A program made the translations under genes and the position numbers. Shown in pieces: positions 1 through 5,309 of a DNA stretch of 5,761 bases. The notes under the pieces are model-generated. The model made no database searches, had not been told where the DNA came from, and saw only the letters and a program-made list of their open reading frames with translations. Each line of letters starts with the position of its first letter. Position 1 is the first letter of the stretch. Source of the stretch: Gammaproteobacteria bacterium (GTDB taxonomy: Bacteria > Pseudomonadota > Gammaproteobacteria > Pseudomonadales > Azotimanducaceae); NCBI GenBank assembly GCA_028821035.1, contig JAPPHP010000413.1:1-5761 (forward strand). The letters are read 5' to 3'.

Positions 1-192
1 TTCGCGGGTCAAGGCGACGAGCAGGAGTCCGCTGGTGCCCTTGTCGATGCGGTGAACGAGCCGCGGGTGCGGATAGCGCGCCTTCAGGGCGTCCCAGAGA
101 CACGGTGCGCCCGTGCGGTCGGCGAGGACCGAGACGCCGCTGGCCTTGTCGAGGACGACGAGCCGGGCGTCCTCGTGGACGATGTCGAACAA
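1..192 (-). CDS. RluA-family RNA pseudouridine synthase, N-terminal part (cut by window edge)
   Basis: Enzymes of this family isomerise specific uridines in rRNA or tRNA to pseudouridine in the cytoplasm. The 64 visible residues open with FDIVHEDARLVVLDKASG, the usual first strand of the catalytic domain ('I.yEDd.llvvnKpsG'). They continue to LVHRIDKGTSGLLLVALT at residues 45-62, the RluA signature HRLDxxTSG, with Asp50 as the expected catalytic aspartate. There is no S4 domain before it. No ATG or GTG exists in frame upstream, so I chose TTG at 190-192, two residues before the conserved strand; no clear Shine-Dalgarno precedes it. It begins 4 bases after the stop of the preceding mini-ORF, so translational coupling is possible. 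The C-terminus lies beyond the window. Subfamily (RluA, RluC, RluD or TruC) and target uridine cannot be told from this part. Confidence 0.85.
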   Translation of the reverse strand, partial: MFDIVHEDARLVVLDKASGVSVLADRTGAPCLWDALKARYPHPRLVHRIDKGTSGLLLVALTRE

Positions 193-196
193 CGGC

Positions 197-379
197 TTAC
201 GGCACCGCGAGCCGATCCGCGATCGACAACATCGCCGTTGCCAACCGCGCCGTCTTGGCGACTTCCGTGGTCGGCCAGCGGTCGTCCGGGTGATGGAACC
301 ACGGGTTCGTGCCGAGGTAGGAGACGTACCGGCCGCCGGGGTCGTGGATGTCGCGCGCCTCGTCGAGATCGGTGTCCAT
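197..379 (-). pseudogene. 60-codon ORF resembling only the C-terminal tail of an M28-family zinc peptidase
   Basis: The ORF runs from ATG (377-379) to TAA (197-199). Residues 22-58 contain LGTNPWFHHPDDRWP followed by an Ala/Leu-rich helix ending LSIADRLA. In M28 aminopeptidases the last zinc ligand is a His in a 'yHtp.Dt' motif just before the C-terminal helix, and the pattern here matches it (His29 or His30, then Pro-Asp-Asp). The rest of an M28 enzyme (about 250-400 residues with the other zinc ligands) is absent: the same frame stays open upstream, but the translation there has no peptidase features and soon runs antisense to the CoA-transferase. I therefore read it as a decayed remnant left by a deletion. 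A genuine small protein remains possible, since a weak purine-rich stretch (GGGTAGGG) lies upstream of the ATG. The family match is by eye. Confidence 0.45.
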
Positions 380-528
380 GTCGCGGACCCTACCCCAACC
401 GCGGGTCGGACGCCTACACGCGGTGCGGGTGTCCACGAACTGCTTGCCGTCTGTGTCCGAGACCGGACGTCCAGACCGTCGACCGTTCGAAACGGCCTTG
501 ACGTCTGTCCCCAAACCCCGCCCGGAAG

Positions 529-1698
529 CTAGCCCACGACTCCCGCCTCGCGCATGACGGCGACATCCTCGATCCCGAGTTCCGCGAGGACCTCTTCGGT
601 GTGCTCCCCGAGCATAGGTGCGGGCGCCCCGGGGTCCAGCGCGTGCTCGTCGAAACGCGCCGCCGGGCGCGCCTCCCACGCGGCGCCGCCGTGCGGGTGC
701 TCGATGCGGCGGATCGTCCCGTTCTGAACGACCTGGGGGTCCTCGAACACGTCCGTGACCTTGTTCACCGGCGCTGTCGGGACCTGCTCCGCGTCCAGCT
801 TCGCCAACCATTCCGCCGTGGTTCCGGTCCGCAGTACGGCGCGTATCTCGTCGAACGCTTCTCCGATATGCGCCACGCGAGAGGACACGTCCTTGTAGCG
901 TTCGTCCGTGATCAGCTCGGGCCGTCCCGCCGCCCGGGCGAACCCGCGCCACTCGTCGTCCGAGGCCACGAACGCCACCATGTGGCCGTCCGTGGTCTCG
1001 AAGGCCTGGTCATACACTTCCATCGGGAGGGGATCGGAGACGCCCTCGCCGATCAGGGTGTGGTTCAGGAATCCGTCCGGCCACATCCAGACGACGGTGA
1101 CGTCCAGCATCGCCAGCCGGACGTGGTCGCCCTGGCCCGTTCTTTCGCGGCCCAGCAGCGCGGCCGTGATCGCCTGCGCGGCCGTGACCGCGGTCAGCTT
1201 GTCCGGCAGGATCGTCTTCATGAACCGCGGCGACTCCAGGCCGCCCTGCATGTCCATGACGCCCGCCAGCGCCTGGATCACGGGGTCGTACACGCGCTTG
1301 TGCACGTACGGGCCGGACTCGCCGAAGCCGCTGATGGAGACGTAGACGATGTCGGACTTGAGCGCGCGTACGCGGTCCTCGCCGAGACCCATGCGCTCCG
1401 CGGCGCCCGGGCGAAAGTTCTGCACGAACACGTCCGCCGTCTCGATCAGCCCCTCGAGGATCGCCATGCCGCGCTCCTGCTTGAGGTCGAGCGCGATGGA
1501 CCGCTTGCCCCGGTTGTTCGTGAGGAACGCGGCGCTCATGCCGCCCCGCGCCGGACCCGCGTGGCGCATGAGGTCGCCGCCGAGGGTCTCCACCTTGATG
1601 ACGTCCGCGCCCTGGTCGCAAAGCAACTGGGTGGCATACGGACCGGACACCATGGAAGTGAGGTCGACGATGCGGTAGGGACTCAGGGGGCCGGCCAT
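529..1698 (-). CDS. CaiB/BaiF (class III) acyl-CoA transferase
   Basis: Class III CoA-transferases move CoA between carboxylic acids through an aspartyl-CoA thioester; the fold also includes racemases such as AMACR. The 389-residue protein has the usual length. It opens with the N-terminal signature YRIVDLTSMVSGPYATQLLCD and GADVIKVE, continues with NRGKRSIALDLK, VFVQNFRPG and YVSISGFGESGPY, and ends in the typical PAPMLGEHTEEVLAELG. The likely nucleophile is the Asp in TILPDKLTAV (about residue 166), followed by the AALLGRERTGQGDHV stretch expected after the active site. I prefer ATG at 1696-1698 over the GTG two codons upstream because GGAG then lies 5 bases before it. It stands alone on its strand with its own promoter and is divergent from the PhyH gene. 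Substrate is unknown; many such enzymes act on carnitine, bile acids, formyl/oxalate or dicarboxylates, and neighbours suggest a lipid-like acid. Confidence 0.95.
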   Translation of the reverse strand: MAGPLSPYRIVDLTSMVSGPYATQLLCDQGADVIKVETLGGDLMRHAGPARGGMSAAFLTNNRGKRSIALDLKQERGMAILEGLIETADVFVQNFRPGAAERMGLGEDRVRALKSDIVYVSISGFGESGPYVHKRVYDPVIQALAGVMDMQGGLESPRFMKTILPDKLTAVTAAQAITAALLGRERTGQGDHVRLAMLDVTVVWMWPDGFLNHTLIGEGVSDPLPMEVYDQAFETTDGHMVAFVASDDEWRGFARAAGRPELITDERYKDVSSRVAHIGEAFDEIRAVLRTGTTAEWLAKLDAEQVPTAPVNKVTDVFEDPQVVQNGTIRRIEHPHGGAAWEARPAARFDEHALDPGAPAPMLGEHTEEVLAELGIEDVAVMREAGVVG

Positions 1699-1727
1699 GG
1701 ACACTCCGATCCGGGGGGATGTACGTT

Positions 1728-1756
1728 AGTATCTTCGTGTCCCCAACCACTGGCAA
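1728..1756 (-). promoter_or_regulatory. Predicted sigma-70-like promoter for the CoA-transferase gene
   Basis: On the minus strand TTGCCA (1751-1756; 5 of 6 match to TTGACA) is followed after exactly 17 bases by GATACT (1728-1733; 4 of 6 match to TATAAT). Transcription would start near 1720 and give a leader of about 20 bases before the ATG at 1698, which carries GGAG. The -35 box lies only a few bases before the ATG of the divergent PhyH gene. The two genes therefore share this 62-base spacer, and their promoters must overlap. Confidence 0.5.
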
Positions 1757-1760
1757 CGCA

Positions 1761-2666
1761 ATGGATATCTCCGACTACGGCACTTCTCCCAACGTCGACC
1801 CCCTGGTGAAGGAACTCGACGAGTACGGGCTGACCAAGCACGTCGTCGAACTCGAGGCCTACGGGATGACCGTGGTGCCGCCGGAGAAGATGGGCGTCGA
1901 CGAGGACTTCGCCGAGCGATTGCGCAACGCCATCCTGCGTGCGTGCGAGAAGCGCAACGGCTTGAAGATCGACGACTACCGGACCGCTTCGATCCCCCAG
2001 GAGCAGGTCAAGCACTCCTGGCTCCTGATGGAAGAGGACGAGGTGTTCGTCGAGGCGGCCACCAACCCGCGCATGCTGGCGCTCGTGCACTGGCTCCTCG
2101 GCAACAGCGCGATCCTCTCGGGCCACACCTGGATCATCAAGCCGCAGGCCAACGGCAGCAACGGCGACAACGACCGCCAGCAGCTCCGCCTGCACAGCGA
2201 CTCCCACGGCATCCCGCCGGGCGGCGGGAGCATCGCCCACGTCGCCAACGCGTCGTGGCTCTGCACGGACTACGCGGGCGCCGAGGACGGCCCCACGATC
2301 TTCGTGCCCGGCAGCCACCGTTTCGGGCGCGCGACCCTGCCCCACGAGGAGGACATCGAGAGCACGCCCTTCCAGACCGTGCCGCTCATCGGCAAGGCCG
2401 GCTCCCTGGCCCTTTGGAACGGGGCGACGTGGCACGCCTCCGTGCCGCGTACCAATCCCGGCCTCCGGGTGACCCTGGTGCAGGTGTACATGCGCCGCTA
2501 CATGCAGCGCATCACGATGTGGGAGGACGACCTCTCTCCGCAGTTCGTGCAGAAGCACCCCGCCCTGCAGAAGGTGCTCGGCACGCACCTCTATCCCTTC
2601 AAGGAAGACCCGGACCACGAGAAGGAGGGCGACATGGTGAACACGGGCACGGACCCGTTCGCTTGA
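1761..2666 (+). CDS. Phytanoyl-CoA dioxygenase (PhyH) family Fe(II)/2-oxoglutarate-dependent oxygenase
   Basis: PhyH-family enzymes hydroxylate a substrate using O2, with 2-oxoglutarate decarboxylated to succinate. Known substrates range from phytanoyl-CoA to ectoine and halogenated natural products. The 301-residue protein shows the iron facial triad: HSD at His145/Asp147, in LRLHSDSHG, and the distal His225 in ATWHAS. Arg236 (GLRVTL) follows at the expected distance for binding 2-oxoglutarate. The family hallmark FVPGSHRFG lies at 181-189. I chose ATG 1761 because the in-frame ATG at 1719 sits in the putative divergent promoter; neither has a good Shine-Dalgarno, so translation may be nearly leaderless. 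The SCP2-like gene follows after 43 bases, probably in one transcript. An acidic His/Glu/Asp-rich tail (282-291) closes the protein. Substrate is not readable from sequence; the CoA-transferase next door favours a CoA-linked or lipid-like one. Confidence 0.93.
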   Translation: MDISDYGTSPNVDPLVKELDEYGLTKHVVELEAYGMTVVPPEKMGVDEDFAERLRNAILRACEKRNGLKIDDYRTASIPQEQVKHSWLLMEEDEVFVEAATNPRMLALVHWLLGNSAILSGHTWIIKPQANGSNGDNDRQQLRLHSDSHGIPPGGGSIAHVANASWLCTDYAGAEDGPTIFVPGSHRFGRATLPHEEDIESTPFQTVPLIGKAGSLALWNGATWHASVPRTNPGLRVTLVQVYMRRYMQRITMWEDDLSPQFVQKHPALQKVLGTHLYPFKEDPDHEKEGDMVNTGTDPFA

Positions 2667-2686
2667 TCACCGACGGGCGCCGGGAC

Positions 2687-2701
2687 AAGGAGCACAAGGA
2701 G
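2687..2701 (+). promoter_or_regulatory. Duplicated Shine-Dalgarno before the SCP2-like gene
   Basis: AAGGAG occurs twice, at 2687-2692 and 2696-2701, inside a small tandem repeat (ACAAGGAGC followed by ACAAGGAGA). The second copy is 8 bases from the ATG at 2710 and fixes that start. The first is 17 bases away, too far to be the main site, but it may act as a standby ribosome contact. Confidence 0.6.
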
Positions 2702-2709
2702 AAAGACAC

Positions 2710-3132
2710 ATGAACACTACCGCCAAAGTCGAATTCGCGAGCGCCGCCTGGGTGGACGCCGCCCGCGCGGTGCTCGAGGACCTGGTCGCCACCCATGGCG
2801 ACGACAACCTGAAGTGCAGCGTCTGCGAGGTGTTCAGCAACGCCCCCGCCCACGTCGCGCCGTCGGGCACCGCGGCCTGGCACTTCTACCTCGACGGCAA
2901 GTCGGTGACCGTCGGCGTCGGGGAGCGCGACGACGTCGACCTGCGCCTCGGCGGCGACTACGAAGCAGCCCTACCCGGGGCCCGCACGGTGTACACCCCG
3001 GAGTATCTCGCCGAGCGCGAGAAGCAGGCACCGGACCCCGACGCGCCGCAGGCGGACATCCAGGGCGACATGAGCATCCTGCCGCCCTGGATCGTCGAAC
3101 TGCACAACCGGCTGGCGCCGATCACGGCGTAG
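2710..3132 (+). CDS. Small SCP2-like (sterol carrier protein 2 fold) protein
   Basis: This 140-residue protein has no signal peptide or membrane segment, so it is probably cytoplasmic. The layout resembles stand-alone bacterial SCP2-like domains: an opening FASAAWVDAARAVLEDLV (residues 9-26), a sheet region with WHFYLDGKSVTVGVGERDDVD and a DYEAAL segment, and a closing GDMSILPPWIVELHNRLAPIT like the usual 'GD...l.......lh..laptT' end. SCP2 domains bind lipids or acyl-CoA in a hydrophobic tunnel. An unusual CSVC pair (Cys36, Cys39) lies in the segment before the sheet; with no other Cys it could be a disulfide or metal site. It follows the PhyH gene by 43 bases with a strong Shine-Dalgarno and is probably cotranscribed. 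It may deliver or hold the oxygenase's substrate (inference). The fold assignment is by pattern only; no catalytic residues are visible. Confidence 0.65.
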   Translation: MNTTAKVEFASAAWVDAARAVLEDLVATHGDDNLKCSVCEVFSNAPAHVAPSGTAAWHFYLDGKSVTVGVGERDDVDLRLGGDYEAALPGARTVYTPEYLAEREKQAPDPDAPQADIQGDMSILPPWIVELHNRLAPITA

Positions 3133-3144
3133 GGGCGACCCAAC

Positions 3145-3173
3145 CGCGGGGCGGGATGACTCTCCGCCCCGCG
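3145..3173 (+). terminator. GC hairpin after the SCP2-like gene, terminator-like
   Basis: A perfect 10-base stem (CGCGGGGCGG at 3145-3154 with CCGCCCCGCG at 3164-3173) encloses a 9-base loop and starts 12 bases after the stop codon. No T-run follows, so it is not a canonical intrinsic terminator. In a GC-rich genome it may still end transcription or protect the 3' end of the PhyH/SCP2-like message. Confidence 0.5.
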
Positions 3174-3223
3174 CGGCCCGGTGACGGGTTCTCCGCTCGC
3201 CCGGCAGCGGTGCGTTTCAGCGC

Positions 3224-3372
3224 GACGGAAACATCGCCCAAATCATTCGCGAAACCCAGCTTCGGCAGCGCGCATCCCCGCCACGGAACATCGCCCTATT
3301 CATTTTTCGGCCAGTCCGGGCACCGGCGAGGGCGTCCTCCCCAACGGAACATCGCCCCTTTCAAAGTTCGCC
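3224..3372 (+). repeat. Three degenerate direct repeats, core GGAACATCGCCC
   Basis: The core ACATCGCCC occurs at 3231-3239, 3288-3296 and 3349-3357, spaced 57 and 61 bases. Each is preceded by ACGGAA or ACGGA and followed by an AT-richer stretch that ends in TTCG (3246-3249, 3306-3309, 3367-3370). Copy 1 carries one extra A (GGAAACATC). The sequence between cores is only loosely similar, so these are spaced copies of a motif of about 25-30 bases rather than a clean tandem array. The spacing and divergent intervals do not fit CRISPR. The function is unknown; options are a protein-binding site array, promoter-like elements, or a family of short interspersed repeats. Confidence 0.65.
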
Positions 3373-3461
3373 GATCCGACCCAGCCCACCGGCCCTGCTC
3401 GTGGGCGCGCTTCCGTCGGCCGGCCCTGGCCGAGGCCGCATCCGCGGAGAGCCGGGGCCGC

Positions 3462-3482
3462 GATAGATAAGGGCGATGTTCG
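3462..3482 (-). repeat. Fourth copy of the same repeat, inverted
   Basis: GGGCGATGTTC at 3471-3481 is the exact reverse complement of the GAACATCGCCC core, and the AT-richer side (GATAGATAA at 3462-3470) again flanks the CCC end. With copy 3 it forms an 11-base perfect inverted repeat separated by 113 bases. Keeping both core and AT flank in the inverted copy argues against chance. Confidence 0.6.
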
Positions 3483-3566
3483 GGTGGAGGCGGAGCGCGC
3501 GTAGATTCGCGTCGTCAGGCGCATGCCGACGGGATGCGGCGGAGGCATGGTCGATGGGGCCGAGGC

Positions 3567-3589
3567 GCCGCCGGGCGTCTCGCGGCGGC
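3567..3589 (-). terminator. Possible hairpin downstream of the FKBP gene
   Basis: GCCGCCG (3567-3573) pairs with CGGCGGC (3583-3589) around a 9-base loop, 54 bases beyond the FKBP stop codon. It has no T-run. In DNA this GC-rich a 7-base stem is weak evidence, so this is only a candidate end signal. Confidence 0.25.
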
Positions 3590-3643
3590 ACCGCGGCCGT
3601 GCGCGGAGCCGCCGATCGTCAGTTCAGGACGTGCGAGGCGTTC

Positions 3644-4162
3644 CTACCGTACTTCGAGCAGCTCCACCTCGAAGACGAGGGTGGCCCCAGGGCCGATCAC
3701 GCCCCCCGCGCCGCGGTCGCCGTAGGCGAGTTCCGGCGGCAGGTAGAGCCGCCACTTGTCGCCCACCTGCATGAGCTGCAGCGCCTCCGTCCAGCCGGCG
3801 ATGACGCCATTGACCGGGAAGGACGCCGGCTGACCGCGCCGCACGGAACTGTCGAACACCGTCCCGTCGATGAGGGTGCCGTGGTAGTGGGTGGTCACCA
3901 TGCTCGTGGGGCCGGGCGTCGCGCCGTCGCCCTCGGCGAGGACCTCGTACTGCAAGCCGGAGGGAAGGGTCACGACCCCTTCGCGTTGTCCGTTCTGCTC
4001 AAGGAACGCCGCACCGTCGGTGGGAGTAGCCATTACGGGATCCTCCGGGGCCGGGTCGGCCACGTCGGAAGGCTCGGCCGGCTCGGGCTCGGGACGATCC
4101 GCGCACCCGGCGACAAGGGCGCCGAGGGAGCAGGCGAACAGGAACGGGACGACACGGTACAT
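3644..4162 (-). CDS. FKBP-type peptidyl-prolyl isomerase, predicted lipoprotein
   Basis: It catalyses cis-trans isomerisation of prolyl bonds and should assist protein folding in the cell envelope. The 172-residue protein starts with a lipoprotein signal peptide whose lipobox LVAGC puts the lipidated cysteine at residue 20. Residue +2 is Ala, so outer-membrane sorting is expected in a proteobacterium. A Pro/Glu/Asp-rich linker (about 23-48) follows, then a short remnant of the FklB/Mip N-terminal region (GAAFLEQNGQREGVVTLPSGLQYEVL, only partly quoted here by its ends at 50 and 75). The FKBP domain spans about 68-172, with active-site elements Tyr93 (THYHG), Phe-Asp at 103-104 (TVFDSS), VIAGW at 120-124, and LAYGDRG near 146. 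The long dimerising helix region of FkpA/Mip is missing. Its start lies 73 bases after the DsbA-like stop, so the two may form an operon. Confidence 0.93.
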   Translation of the reverse strand: MYRVVPFLFACSLGALVAGCADRPEPEPAEPSDVADPAPEDPVMATPTDGAAFLEQNGQREGVVTLPSGLQYEVLAEGDGATPGPTSMVTTHYHGTLIDGTVFDSSVRRGQPASFPVNGVIAGWTEALQLMQVGDKWRLYLPPELAYGDRGAGGVIGPGATLVFEVELLEVR

Positions 4163-4235
4163 GGCATGCTTTCACCGAGGGGGGAGGAAACCGGCATTGT
4201 ATGCCACGCGCCCGCGGGGCGGCCGCGGCGGTCCG

Positions 4236-4961
4236 CTACCCGGCGTCGGCGGCCGTGTCCCGCGCGGACCGGCTCTCGAGTTCCTTCCGCACGAGCCGGT
4301 CGGCGACCTCGAGGGCCTGCTTGCGCCCGATGTCCATGTTGATGACGTACTTGCCGGCGACGGTGAGCGACGGGACGCTCACCAGCGACGCATCGCGAAA
4401 CGCCTGGTCGTTCTCGGCGACGGTCCGCGCCACGCGCGGCGAACGGACCGCCGTCAGGAAACGCTCGCGGTCGATGCCGAAGCCGTCGACGTAGTCGGCG
4501 AGCGCCTCCGCCGTGGGGAACTGGCGGTTACGGTCATGCAGCGCGCGGAAGATCCGCTCGTGGTTGTCCTCGAGCGCCCCCTCCTGGTCCAGCGCGACGT
4601 GCGCGCGGGCGAGGAGTGCTACGCCGGGGCTGAACGCCACGTGTGCGCGGCGAAAGCGCACGCCCTCCGGCAGCGACGAACTCCAGTCCTCGATCAGAGG
4701 GTCGAAGCTCCGGCAGTGCACGCAGGCGTAGGAAAAGTACTCGACGACTTCCAGCGCGCGCGAAGCCCCCTCCGGCGGAGTGATCTCGCGATAGTGCTCG
4801 CCTTCCGCGGGCTCCCCGCCGACGTCCGCGCCGATGCCGTAGAAGAGCCCCGCGCCGCCCAGCGCGACGACGAACACGCCGATGGCGGCGAGGATTCCGA
4901 TGCGGATCCGCCGCAGCCGCTCGGCCTGTTTGGCGCGGTGCCTGGTGCGTCTGTCGGCCAC
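4236..4961 (-). CDS. DsbA-like thiol:disulfide interchange protein with an N-terminal membrane anchor
   Basis: DsbA proteins introduce disulfides into exported proteins. The predicted 241 residues start with a basic stretch (RRTRHRAKQAERLRRIR), then a single membrane segment (about 21-43), placing the catalytic domain in the periplasm. The thioredoxin fold begins near 68 (ALEVVEYFSYACVHC). The active site is Cys80-Val-His-Cys83, a variant of the usual CPHC. A helical insertion follows (about 112-190), then the cis-Pro loop SVPSLTVAGKYV with Pro197. No ATG occurs in frame before the membrane segment; GTG at 4959-4961 gives a sensible basic N-terminus but has no clear Shine-Dalgarno. Reading further upstream only runs antisense to the glutaredoxin gene. 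It is divergent from that gene and precedes the FKBP lipoprotein, forming an envelope folding pair. DsbB is not in the window. Confidence 0.9.
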   Translation of the reverse strand: MADRRTRHRAKQAERLRRIRIGILAAIGVFVVALGGAGLFYGIGADVGGEPAEGEHYREITPPEGASRALEVVEYFSYACVHCRSFDPLIEDWSSSLPEGVRFRRAHVAFSPGVALLARAHVALDQEGALEDNHERIFRALHDRNRQFPTAEALADYVDGFGIDRERFLTAVRSPRVARTVAENDQAFRDASLVSVPSLTVAGKYVINMDIGRKQALEVADRLVRKELESRSARDTAADAG

Positions 4962-4988
4962 GGCGCGCAGTGTGTCACAATTGCCCGG
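4962..4988. promoter_or_regulatory. 27-base divergent spacer with TGTG-T-CACA palindrome
   Basis: Only 27 bases separate the predicted GTG start of the DsbA-like gene from the ATG of the glutaredoxin. No Shine-Dalgarno is visible for either, and promoters must reach into the coding sequences. The palindrome TGTGTCACA (4971-4979) sits in the middle and could be an operator half-size site; a 9-base palindrome may also be chance. Confidence 0.25.
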
Positions 4989-5243
4989 ATGAGCGAACAG
5001 TACGTCCTCTACCAGCAGGGCTGGTGCTTCTTCTGCCGCCGCGTCAAGGCGTTCCTGGCGGACGCCGGCATCGACATCCCGATGCGCGACACCATGGTCG
5101 ACCGCGAGGCCGACCGGGAGCTGCGCGAGGGCGGCGGACGTGGGACGGTGCCGTGCCTGAAGATCACTTCGGAGGACGGCGAGGTGCGGTGGCTGTACGA
5201 GTCGCGGGACATCATCGGCTATCTGGAGGAGCACGCCGCGTAA
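4989..5243 (+). CDS. Glutaredoxin-like thioredoxin-fold protein
   Basis: Glutaredoxins reduce disulfides or glutathionylated cysteines in the cytoplasm. The 84-residue protein is family-sized and has no signal peptide. The first strand YVLYQQGW leads into the active site Cys13-Phe-Phe-Cys16 (glutaredoxins usually have CPYC). The TVPCLKI loop supplies the cis-Pro (Pro55) that faces the active site, with an extra cysteine right after it (Cys56). The C-terminal WLYESRDIIGYLEEH matches the glutaredoxin/GST N-terminal helix 'l.eS..I..YL'. The CFFC dipeptide without proline suggests an altered redox potential, or a GST-N-like role. ATG 4989 is the only sensible start; upstream frame runs antisense to the DsbA-like gene. 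No Shine-Dalgarno is visible, so a leaderless message is possible. Its end overlaps the degraded antitoxin frame but not the antitoxin domain itself. Confidence 0.9.
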   Translation: MSEQYVLYQQGWCFFCRRVKAFLADAGIDIPMRDTMVDREADRELREGGGRGTVPCLKITSEDGEVRWLYESRDIIGYLEEHAA

Positions 5244-5309
5244 CGATGCCCAACCCCGTTGGCGGAGCCGGGTGACCCCTCGGCCCGGGACGCGCAGGCT
5301 TTCCCGACC

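Larger units (their letters stand above)
3133..3643. other. 511-base region without a convincing gene
   Basis: This gap lies between the convergent ends of the SCP2-like gene (plus) and the FKBP gene (minus). ORFs exist in it (for example 3181-3504 plus, 3300-3548 minus), but their translations are Arg/Pro/Ala-rich with no recognisable motif, and several frames are open only because of high GC. What it does hold is the hairpin at 3145-3173, four copies of a short repeat between 3224 and 3482, and a smaller hairpin at 3567-3589. I see no tRNA or rRNA signature and recognise no riboswitch. Confidence 0.7.

Noticed and set aside
455..495. Two small hairpins (455-468 and 483-495) downstream of the CoA-transferase as a terminator
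   Set aside because: Stems of 5 bases with no T-run; expected by chance in DNA this GC-rich.
601..1809. 402-residue plus-strand ORF opposite the CoA-transferase
   Set aside because: Arg/Val/His-rich with no motif; it is the antisense shadow of a clearly recognisable enzyme in GC-rich DNA.
1683..2618. 311-residue minus-strand ORF opposite the PhyH gene
   Set aside because: Shadow of the oxygenase, which has all its catalytic residues on the plus strand.
3224..3482. CRISPR array
   Set aside because: Repeats are short and imperfect, spacing varies, one copy is inverted, and no cas genes are present.
3181..3504. 107-residue plus-strand ORF across the repeats
   Set aside because: No ribosome binding site, no recognisable motif; its regularities come from the DNA repeats.
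3476..4342. 288-residue plus-strand ORF
   Set aside because: Mostly antisense to the FKBP lipoprotein, Arg-rich, no domain.
3891..4988. Long upstream extension of the glutaredoxin frame
   Set aside because: It runs antisense to the FKBP and DsbA-like genes and shows no domain; the glutaredoxin fold starts right at the ATG 4989.
4962..5234. Upstream extension of the DsbA-like frame to an ATG at 5232-5234
   Set aside because: It is antisense to the glutaredoxin and would bury the membrane anchor about 110 residues inside the protein.
5250..5262. CCAAC-CCC-GTTGG hairpin after the glutaredoxin as a terminator
   Set aside because: Only 5 base pairs with a 3-base loop and no T-run; too weak to call.
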